This document shows, piece by piece, positions 49,672-56,090 of a DNA stretch of 64,000 nt. The notes beneath the pieces were generated by a model. That model saw only the letters and a program-made list of their open reading frames with translations. It did no database searches and was not told where the DNA came from. How positions within the stretch are numbered: position 1 is the first letter of the stretch; each line of letters begins with the position of its first letter. This DNA comes from an uncultured Erythrobacter sp. (GTDB lineage Bacteria > Pseudomonadota > Alphaproteobacteria > Sphingomonadales > Sphingomonadaceae). Location: positions 1,464,861 to 1,528,860 of the forward strand of contig CANLZI010000001.1 of the NCBI GenBank assembly GCA_947495555.1, in the 5' to 3' direction. Made by a program: the position numbers and the translations under genes.

Positions 49672-49908
49672 ATGTCGGGAGAAGGCTCCTGGCGCTCAGC
49701 CGACTATGCCGAGCGCTTCAAGACCCATGACCATGCGGATTTCGCGCAGGAATTCCTGCGCCGCAACCCCGTCTATGTCCGCGATTACGCCAAAGCAGAA
49801 CAGCGCGCCGCTGCCGATCCGGCAAAGGCACAGGAAGAAAGGGAGGGCCTGGCTCGGCGATGGGGCCTGAGCTTTCCCCTGCGATCCGGCAAAATCGGCG
49901 AAGGATGA
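49672..49908 (+). CDS. Transcriptional-regulator-domain ORF, first half of an FseA-like activator
   Basis: The 78-residue ORF starts at MSGEGSWRSADYAERFKTH after a GGGAGG site and matches the small transcriptional-regulator domain family (DUF6499-type; EFLRRNPVYVRDYAKA; ARRWGLSFP). It ends at TGA 49906 in frame 1, while the DUF2285 ORF continues in frame 2. Frame 2 read upstream of the DUF2285 GTG gives DPAKSAKDEPAHWSPEV, which looks like the natural linker. So this is probably the 5' half of a frameshifted fusion (see 49873). Confidence 0.82.
   Translation: MSGEGSWRSADYAERFKTHDHADFAQEFLRRNPVYVRDYAKAEQRAAADPAKAQEEREGLARRWGLSFPLRSGKIGEG
49873..49876 (+). other. Putative +1 programmed ribosomal frameshift site
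   Basis: The codons GGC CTG AGC TTT CCC encode G-L-S-F-P at the end of the regulator domain. The TTTC at 49873-49876 allows tRNA-Phe to slip from UUU to UUC by +1, after which frame 2 is open through DUF2285 to 50458. The fused product would be 261 residues. The site and peptide context match the FseA frameshift described for Mesorhizobium msi172-msi171. Confidence 0.65.
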
Positions 49909-49930
49909 ACCGGCGCATTGGTCGCCCGAG

Positions 49931-50458
49931 GTGCTTGGCACCACTATCATCCAGACGGGAGCCGAACCTGCTGAACGCTTGCTCTCGGACCTTCCCTGCA
50001 ATGCGGTTCATAGCTGTGCATGTTCGGACGGACTGCACTATGTTCTGACCAGCATTTTTGGCCGCTATCGGCTGTGGCAAGCGGATCTGGCAGTCGGTCT
50101 TTCACCCGCCTTCCTTATCCCAGACGACGCGCTTGCCTCCTTGCGATCCGAGGCCCTTTATCGCTTTCAGCTCGCCTGCTCAGGTCGCCAGGCGGCGCTT
50201 CAAACTTCCAATATCTCGCCAAGCGAGTACCAGCGCCGCAGGCTGGTTAACATGCTGGCGATGCTCGATGCGCGCGAAGCCGGTGCCACCATCCGCGAGC
50301 TTGCCTTCACTCTCGCCTATCCCAATTCGCGACTTCTTAGAGGCGCTGAATGGAAGGCCTCAGGCGAAAAGCGCCATGTACTGCGCCTGCTGCGATCAGC
50401 ACTGAAATTGCGCGGCGGCGGCTACCGCACCTTTCACGGATTTGATCGCTCCATCTGA
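49931..50458 (+). CDS. DUF2285 activator domain, second half of an FseA-like protein
   Basis: From the GTG at 49931 (VLGTTIIQTGAEP) the ORF is 175 residues; the same frame is open further upstream and joins the regulator domain by a +1 shift. The DUF2285 core is YQRRRLVNMLAMLDAREAGATIREL and RHVLRLLRSALKLRGGGYRTF, the same layout as the QseM-like protein at 49251. In FseA this half carries the DNA-binding activity that turns on the excisionase gene. Whether it is also made alone from the GTG is unknown. Confidence 0.82.
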   Translation: MLGTTIIQTGAEPAERLLSDLPCNAVHSCACSDGLHYVLTSIFGRYRLWQADLAVGLSPAFLIPDDALASLRSEALYRFQLACSGRQAALQTSNISPSEYQRRRLVNMLAMLDAREAGATIRELAFTLAYPNSRLLRGAEWKASGEKRHVLRLLRSALKLRGGGYRTFHGFDRSI

Positions 50459-50579
50459 CGGGGGTGTCAGCTTTGGCCACCTCCCTTTGGTCACTCCCTC
50501 CGCCGCGCCGCCCTGCGCCATCTCACTCCGCAACCAGCAGCTCTGCGCTGCAGCAACCTGTCTCAAGCGGAGATATTCC

Positions 50580-50852
50580 ATGGACGCCGTTCCCGCCCCG
50601 ATTCGCCCGCGCTATCTGCGCACGCCCGATGCCGCCGTGCATCTGGGTCTTTCTCCGCGCACGCTCGAAAAGCATCGCTGCTTTGGCACCGGCCCGGTCT
50701 ATCGCAAGCTCGGTGGGCGGATCGTCTACCGCCTCGACGATCTCGACAGCTGGGCCGAGTTAGGCCTGCGCCGCTCGACCAGCGATCCGGGCAAGGGCGT
50801 GGTCCACCCCGCCAAGCGGATCGACGGTTATTCCGGTCCGGTCAGGCGCTGA
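50580..50852 (+). CDS. Excisionase-like (RdfS/AlpA type) HTH protein
   Basis: The 90-residue protein (MDAVPAPIRPRYLRTP, GGAG in front) has a MerR-like excisionase helix-turn-helix: LRTPDAAVHLGLSPRTLEKHRCFGTGP, GGRIVYRLDDLDSWAELG. On rhizobial ICEs the recombination directionality factor RdfS has this fold and lies under FseA control. Its position just after the FseA-like genes supports that role. Confidence 0.82.
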   Translation: MDAVPAPIRPRYLRTPDAAVHLGLSPRTLEKHRCFGTGPVYRKLGGRIVYRLDDLDSWAELGLRRSTSDPGKGVVHPAKRIDGYSGPVRR

Positions 50853-50863
50853 AAGTTCGGCCC

Positions 50864-51757
50864 ATGCCCGCCCGCCAAACTTCTGCCCCGTCCCTCTCTA
50901 GCGCGGCACAGCAGCTCGATCTGTTCGTCGGGGCCGGAGGCGATATCGCGGCGCGCGATGCACAGGACCTGATGGCCTGGCCCTTCTTCAGCCTCGCCAA
51001 GTCGAAGCGCGTCAAACCGATCGATTTTCGTATGGGCGAGGTTGCGATCCTCGTCGAAGCCACCGCCGAACACGGTATGGCGACCATCTGGGATGCCGAT
51101 GTGCTGATCTGGGTAGCGAGCCAGATCGTCGAGGCACGCGATGCCGGGAGACCCACCTCGCGACTGATTGCTGCCACGCCGCATGAAATCCTTGCCTTCA
51201 CCCGGCGCGGGACCGGCAAGGCGGGCTATGACCGGTTGAAAGCGGCGCTCGACCGGCTGCAATCAACCACCGTCGCCACCTCGATCCGCCAGCTTGGTGC
51301 ACGCCGCCGTCACCGCTTCTCCTGGATCAACGAGTGGCGCGAGCGCCTCGATGCCAATGGCCGAGCGCTCGGCATTGAGATGATTGTGCCCGACTGGTTC
51401 TATGAAGGCGTGCTCGACCGGGCGCTCGTCCTGACGATCGACCCGGCCTATTTCCAGCTGACCGGCGGGCTTGAACGTTGGCTCTACCGCATCGTGCGCA
51501 AGCATGGCGGCAGACAAAAGGGCGGGTGGAGTTTCGATATCGCCCATTTGCATCTGAAATCAGGTGCGCTGTCGCCCCTTAAGCGATTTGCATTCGAGAT
51601 GCGCGACATTGTCCGCCGCCAGCCATTGCCGGGCTACACACTGACCCTCGAATATGCGCTGGGCCGCGAGCGCCTCAACTTCGTTGCACTGCCCGCCGAT
51701 CCCTTTGAAACCGCCATGCGGCGGATCGGCATGACCCCTGTGGACAAGTCGGTGTGA
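50864..51757 (+). CDS. RepA-type replication initiator
   Basis: The 297-residue protein fits the plasmid replication initiator RPA family: DLMAWPFFSLAKSKRVKPIDF, GMATIWDADVLIWVASQIVEA, YDRLKAALDRLQSTTVATSI and WLYRIVRKHGGRQKGGWSFD. It should bind iterons and start replication of the excised circle. Three iteron-like repeats lie right after its stop codon, at 51760-51824. Confidence 0.88.
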   Translation: MPARQTSAPSLSSAAQQLDLFVGAGGDIAARDAQDLMAWPFFSLAKSKRVKPIDFRMGEVAILVEATAEHGMATIWDADVLIWVASQIVEARDAGRPTSRLIAATPHEILAFTRRGTGKAGYDRLKAALDRLQSTTVATSIRQLGARRRHRFSWINEWRERLDANGRALGIEMIVPDWFYEGVLDRALVLTIDPAYFQLTGGLERWLYRIVRKHGGRQKGGWSFDIAHLHLKSGALSPLKRFAFEMRDIVRRQPLPGYTLTLEYALGRERLNFVALPADPFETAMRRIGMTPVDKSV

Positions 51758-52440
51758 TGTTCGGACTATCAGGAACCCACGCGCTCGGTCGATCAGGAAC
51801 CGAAAGTTCGGACTATCGGGAACCGGAATCGAGCCCAAACCCGCAGAAATGCTGGGCTGCTGCGCCCCTTAACTATCCTAACAAGGAATCTTCCAGATTC
51901 CTGCTAACGGCGCAGCGCCTGTGCACAGCGAGCGCGCTGCCTCCGGTTTTAGGCTCTGCCTGTGCTAAGCACGGCGATCCGCCGCTCACCCATGTCACGC
52001 TGGTGTGGCAGCAAGGCATACGCGAAGACTGGCTGCGCTTCGGCAAGCCGGTTGCCGAACGGATCATTGACCGACGAACCCGCATCGAGAGCTATGCGCC
52101 GGGTAAGGTGTTCGCTTTGGTTTGCTGGGCCTCCAATGATTACGGCACCGTCCGTTCAACGCTCGATATCGTGCGCGCAGTCGCCAGCGGCGAAGCCTTC
52201 ACCACCGTGCCGCAAGTCGACCCAGGCGGCGAAATCCTGCTGTCGGTTCGAGGCTGGCCGAAGGTCCGCCAGACCTTTGAACTGATCGACGGCATCGAAC
52301 AGTCGGGCCACGATCCGTGCGAAGTCGCACCCGATTACTGGCGGCATATGCACAACAGGTTGGCAGCGGGAATGTTGCCGCGCTGCTATGCAAAGAGCCG
52401 CCACCTTGCATGGCTGCGTCGCCGGAAACTGCAATCATGA
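51757..52440 (+). CDS. DUF2840 protein (start uncertain)
   Basis: The conserved DUF2840 region begins at about 51985 (LTHVTLVWQQGIREDW; RIIDRRTRIESYAPGKVFALVCWASNDYGT; YWRHMHNRLAAG). The only ATG upstream in frame is 51757, which overlaps the repA stop, but the first 75 codons then run through the iteron repeats and do not look like protein. A GTG at 52003 is another choice. DUF2840 sits between RepA and TraF on this class of ICE; its job is unknown. Confidence 0.72.
   Translation: MFGLSGTHALGRSGTESSDYREPESSPNPQKCWAAAPLNYPNKESSRFLLTAQRLCTASALPPVLGSACAKHGDPPLTHVTLVWQQGIREDWLRFGKPVAERIIDRRTRIESYAPGKVFALVCWASNDYGTVRSTLDIVRAVASGEAFTTVPQVDPGGEILLSVRGWPKVRQTFELIDGIEQSGHDPCEVAPDYWRHMHNRLAAGMLPRCYAKSRHLAWLRRRKLQS
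51760..51824. repeat. Iteron-like repeats after repA
   Basis: TTCGGACTATCAGGAACC (51760-51777), CTCGGTCGATCAGGAACC (51784-51801) and TTCGGACTATCGGGAACC (51807-51824) recur every 23-24 bp. A 7-bp hairpin GGAATCT-TCC-AGATTCC follows at 51885-51901. This is the expected layout of a replication origin bound by RepA. Confidence 0.7.
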
Positions 52441-53123
52441 AGCGACGAACGCTCCTTCTGGCAGGCACAGTCGCGGCGGCGGCGCTGCTCAGTGCTGCTC
52501 TGCCCATGTCGCGCATTCTCCTCTGGAATGCGACCGCCAGCGTGCCGACCGGCCTCTATCATATTCGCGGGAAAGCCAGTCTCCATGTCGGCGAGCGGGT
52601 GGCCATCGATCCGCCGCCCAGGCTGCGCACCTATCTCGCTGAGCGCGGCTATCTACCCACCGGTGTCCCGCTGCTGAAGGAGGTCGCGGCGCTGCGCGGT
52701 GAAACCGTTTGCCGCCGTGGCCTCGTCATAACGATCAATGGCAAACCGGCGGGCGAGGCGCGTGCGCTCGACAGCCGGGCGCGCCCGCTACCTGACTGGC
52801 AGGGCTGCCGCACCATCGGCGCTGATCAAATTTTCGTCATGAACAGGAGCGCGCCCGGCAGCTTTGACGGGCGCTATTTCGGGCCGATTGCGCGCGCGCA
52901 AGTGATCGGACGCGCAAATCCTGTCTGGACCGACGAAGCGGGCAGCGGCGAGCATGTCTGGTTCGCCCGTCCGCATTTGACCCCAATCCCCAACACCAAC
53001 CGCAACGACAACAAGGAGACCAAGCATGACATGTATCGGCACATTCACCGCGCGCCCCGATGGCTTCGAAGGCCGCCTACAAACGCTGACGATCGACAGC
53101 GCCTTGACCATTGTCCCTGCTGA
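52437..53123 (+). CDS. traF: TraF-like S26 signal peptidase
   Basis: From the ATG overlapping the DUF2840 stop the protein is 228 residues. It has a membrane anchor (RRTLLLAGTVAAAALLSAALP), the S26 serine site NATASVPTGLYHI, and the lysine region LKEVAALRGETVCRRG. TraF matures the conjugative pilin in RP4-type systems. The reading frame does not stop at the usual HVWFA end but runs 98 nt into the DUF736 gene, giving an unrelated tail (NKETKHDMYRHIHR). Confidence 0.86.
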   Translation: MKRRTLLLAGTVAAAALLSAALPMSRILLWNATASVPTGLYHIRGKASLHVGERVAIDPPPRLRTYLAERGYLPTGVPLLKEVAALRGETVCRRGLVITINGKPAGEARALDSRARPLPDWQGCRTIGADQIFVMNRSAPGSFDGRYFGPIARAQVIGRANPVWTDEAGSGEHVWFARPHLTPIPNTNRNDNKETKHDMYRHIHRAPRWLRRPPTNADDRQRLDHCPC

Positions 53124-53358
53124 GCCGGGCGAAGCCGAAAACACACCGGACTACCGGATCATGGCTGGCGAGGGCGATACAGCCTTCGAGGTCGGTGCAG
53201 GCTGGAAGCGCGTCGGCGACAAGGCGGGCGCCTATGTCGCGGTCCTGATCGACGATCCCGCGCTCATGCAACCGCTGCGCGCCAATCTGTTCCAGTCGGA
53301 CCCGCGCACCCATGTGCTGATGTGGTCACGCCCCTCACGCCGCGAAGCGAAGGACTAA
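53026..53358 (+). CDS. DUF736 protein, second copy
   Basis: From MTCIGTFTARPDGFEGRLQTL (110 residues) with AAGGAG 8 bp upstream. The DUF736 strands are ALTIVPAEPGEAEN, YRIMAGEGDTAFEVGAGW, AGAYVAVLIDDPALMQPLRANLF and HVLMWSRPS. It is a diverged paralogue of 44420-44743. The start lies inside the traF 3' end. Confidence 0.88.
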   Translation: MTCIGTFTARPDGFEGRLQTLTIDSALTIVPAEPGEAENTPDYRIMAGEGDTAFEVGAGWKRVGDKAGAYVAVLIDDPALMQPLRANLFQSDPRTHVLMWSRPSRREAKD

Positions 53359-53361
53359 GCG

Positions 53362-54042
53362 ATGCGCGACCATCGACTGGTCTCTGCGGCCTTGGCTGCA
53401 CTGGCCTGCGCCTACCCGGCTCCCATTCATGCGCAGACAGGTTCAACCGGTTCGCAAGCACAGCGCATCGATATCGACGTCCATGTGCGCGAAGCTGCAC
53501 AGCGCTTCGGTATTCCTGAGCACTGGATCTATGCGGTAATCCGCATCGAAAGCGCGGGCCGGACGCGCGCCGTGTCATCCGCCGGGGCCATGGGTCTGAT
53601 GCAACTGATGCCCGGAACCTGGGCGCGCCAGCGCGACCGGTTTGCGCTCGGCAGCGATCCCTTCGATCCGCGTGACAACATCATGGCAGGAACATCTTAC
53701 CTGCGGGAAATGTATGACCGCTATGGCGCACCGGGTTTCCTTGCGGCCTATAATGCTGGACCGGGACGGTATGAGGCATGGCGTGCAGGACGGCGTTCGC
53801 TCCCGCTCGAAACGCGTCGGTATGTCGCCAAGATTGTGCCCATGCTGCAGGCGGAACGCATTTTCGTTGCAGCGACCCAGCCACCGATGAGCGAAGCGTT
53901 GCCCGCATTTACTGCCCAAACGGCTACACCATTAATCCCAGCAGAAGCCAACGAACAGCAAGCTCCGACCAATCCGTTCGCGCGTGCCGATCAGCCTTCG
54001 CACGACCTCTTCGCACCTGTCTCCACAGTCAGCGATCAATGA
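53362..54042 (+). CDS. Lytic transglycosylase (VirB1/TrbN-like)
   Basis: The 226-residue protein has a signal peptide and an SLT domain: FGIPEHWIYAVIRIESAGRTR with the catalytic Glu, SAGAMGLMQLMPGTW, RDNIMAGTSYLREMYDRYG and FLAAYNAGPGRYEAWR. It opens the peptidoglycan for the conjugation machinery. Its place before the relaxase fits a transfer role. Confidence 0.92.
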   Translation: MRDHRLVSAALAALACAYPAPIHAQTGSTGSQAQRIDIDVHVREAAQRFGIPEHWIYAVIRIESAGRTRAVSSAGAMGLMQLMPGTWARQRDRFALGSDPFDPRDNIMAGTSYLREMYDRYGAPGFLAAYNAGPGRYEAWRAGRRSLPLETRRYVAKIVPMLQAERIFVAATQPPMSEALPAFTAQTATPLIPAEANEQQAPTNPFARADQPSHDLFAPVSTVSDQ

Positions 54043-54282
54043 TGCCCGCAATCATGCTCTCGCGCCCGGCTTCGTCCTTTGGCGAAGCTTGGGGATGTAT
54101 GGTGGGAAGCGTCAGAAAGGGGAAAGGAGGATGGCGAGATAAAAGCACCGCCGTCGGCCGGGGTGCAGGTGGTTGGTTTTGTTCAGCAATTTGCGCCGTC
54201 TTGGCATATGCCCTGCCGTCGCTTCTGGCGAATTCTCCCACAATTTCAACGGCCAATGCGCCGTCGCCAGGCTTCCTCCCCC
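54043..54282 (+). other. Possible oriT region before the relaxase
   Basis: About 240 bp without a convincing gene separate the transglycosylase and relaxase. It contains the inverted repeat GCTTCG-(8)-CGAAGC (54069-54088). DUF3363 relaxases of rhizobial ICEs act at an oriT close to their own gene. No nick site could be read by eye. Confidence 0.35.
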
Positions 54283-56034
54283 ATGGCTGATGACGACTTC
54301 GACATCAGACCGGGCCGCTCGCGGGACAGCGGTGTTGGCGCCTACCGCAAGGCCAACACGCTGGTCGGCCGCGTGCTCCAGGTCTCGCGCCGGGCAGGCT
54401 ACACGCCGCTTGGGCGAAGCAGGTCCGGCCGCGGCACCGGCCATCTCGGGCGCGGCAAGCGCGCTGCGCTGCAGCGTCGCCGCAGTGCTTTCCAGCGGCG
54501 CGTCGTCATCAAAGCGCGCGTTGTCCGCCATAGAGGCACAGCGTTTAGTTCCGCACCGCTCGCACGCCATATCGCTTATCTTGAACGCGACGGTGTCACC
54601 CGTGATGGATCGGACGGCCAGATGTTCGATGCCGGGTCGGATCGAGCCGATGGCGAAGCCTTCGCCGAGCGCTGCGAGGACGACCGGCATCACTTCCGCT
54701 TCATCGTCTCGCCTGAGGATGCCAGCGAGATGGCGGACCTGCGCGCTTTCACCCGTGAGATGATGGAGGATATGGCAAGCGATCTGGATATTGACCCTGA
54801 CATTGAGCTCGACTGGGTCGCGGTCGATCACTGGAACACCGACAATCCGCATATCCATGTGCTGGTCCGGGGCGTGGCGAGTGACGGTAAGGACCTCGTG
54901 ATCGACCGGACCTATATCAGCGAAGGCCTCCGCGCCCGCGCCGAGGAGCGCGTGACGGTGGAACTCGGCCCGCGCAGCGAGCGTGATATTCAAAACGCGC
55001 TTCGGCGAGAGGTCGACGCCGAACGCTGGACCTCGCTCGACCGCCGATTGCAACGGCAACGGGACGATCTTGGCGTGGTCGATCTGCGCCCCGAGGCAGC
55101 AGGGACGCGCAAGGATCACGGCCTCTTGCTTGGCCGTGCGCAGACACTCGAACGCATGGGCCTGGCAGAGCGTGTCGGTCCAGCCAGTTGGACGCTGGCT
55201 GCGGATGTCGAGCCGACACTGCGCGAACTGGGTGATCGCGGCGACATCATCAAGACCATGCACCGCGCCATGACCGGCCACGGTCTGACCATCGATCCCG
55301 AGCGCATCGCCTTGCATGGACGAACCGGTGGCGAGCGTGTCATCGGCAGGCTGGTCGAACGCGGGTTACACGATGAACTGACCGGCGAGGCCTATGCGAT
55401 CGTCGATAGCGTGGATGGCCGCACACATCATCTGCGTCTTCCAGGCATCGAGCGGACCACTGACGCTGCGCCGGGGGCGATCGTCGAGGCCAGCAGCTGG
55501 ACCGATCGCAAAGGGCGGCAGCAGACAAGCCTACTCGTCCGGTCCGACCTTTCCATCGACACGCAAATCCATGCACGCGGCGCGACATGGCTCGACCGGC
55601 AGCTGGTATCGCCGCGACCCGAAACACTGTCGGGCGGATTCGGTTCGGAGGTTCGCGATGCACTAGACCAGCGGACGGAGGTCTTGAGAGATGAAGGTCT
55701 TGCCAAGCGTCAGGGGAAGCGCATCGTCTTTGCGCGCGGCCTGCTCGATACGCTCCGAGACCGTGAACTGGCTGACGCAGGCGAGGCCTTAGCGGCGCGC
55801 CACGGTGGTATCGCTCAGCCCGTCAATGCCGGTGACCCTGTCGCTGGCATCTACCGCGAGCGGGTGACTCTGGCATCTGGCCGCTTTGCCATGATTGACA
55901 ATGGCATGGGCTTCCAGCTCGTCCCCTGGCGGCAGGATCTTGAACGCCATCTGGGGCAGGCCGTGACCGGCAGGATCACTCAGCGCGGCGGTGTCGACTG
56001 GTCATTCGGACGCGCAAAGGGACCCGCAATCTGA
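54283..56034 (+). CDS. DUF3363 relaxase/mobilisation nuclease
   Basis: From MADDDFDIRPGRSRDSG (583 residues; longer in-frame starts begin in non-conserved sequence) the protein shows the RlxS-type layout: a basic N-terminus (KANTLVGRVLQVSRRAGYTP), FAERCEDDRHHFRFIVSPEDA, and the metal-binding HxH in DHWNTDNPHIHVLVRG near residue 190. A long C-terminal DUF3363 domain follows. It should nick oriT and pilot the strand to TraG. Confidence 0.9.
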   Translation: MADDDFDIRPGRSRDSGVGAYRKANTLVGRVLQVSRRAGYTPLGRSRSGRGTGHLGRGKRAALQRRRSAFQRRVVIKARVVRHRGTAFSSAPLARHIAYLERDGVTRDGSDGQMFDAGSDRADGEAFAERCEDDRHHFRFIVSPEDASEMADLRAFTREMMEDMASDLDIDPDIELDWVAVDHWNTDNPHIHVLVRGVASDGKDLVIDRTYISEGLRARAEERVTVELGPRSERDIQNALRREVDAERWTSLDRRLQRQRDDLGVVDLRPEAAGTRKDHGLLLGRAQTLERMGLAERVGPASWTLAADVEPTLRELGDRGDIIKTMHRAMTGHGLTIDPERIALHGRTGGERVIGRLVERGLHDELTGEAYAIVDSVDGRTHHLRLPGIERTTDAAPGAIVEASSWTDRKGRQQTSLLVRSDLSIDTQIHARGATWLDRQLVSPRPETLSGGFGSEVRDALDQRTEVLRDEGLAKRQGKRIVFARGLLDTLRDRELADAGEALAARHGGIAQPVNAGDPVAGIYRERVTLASGRFAMIDNGMGFQLVPWRQDLERHLGQAVTGRITQRGGVDWSFGRAKGPAI

Positions 56035-56090
56035 CACAAGCAAATTGGCCGTCTCTCGGGAAAGGTCACGATCAAGAGCCGAGGCCTAGG

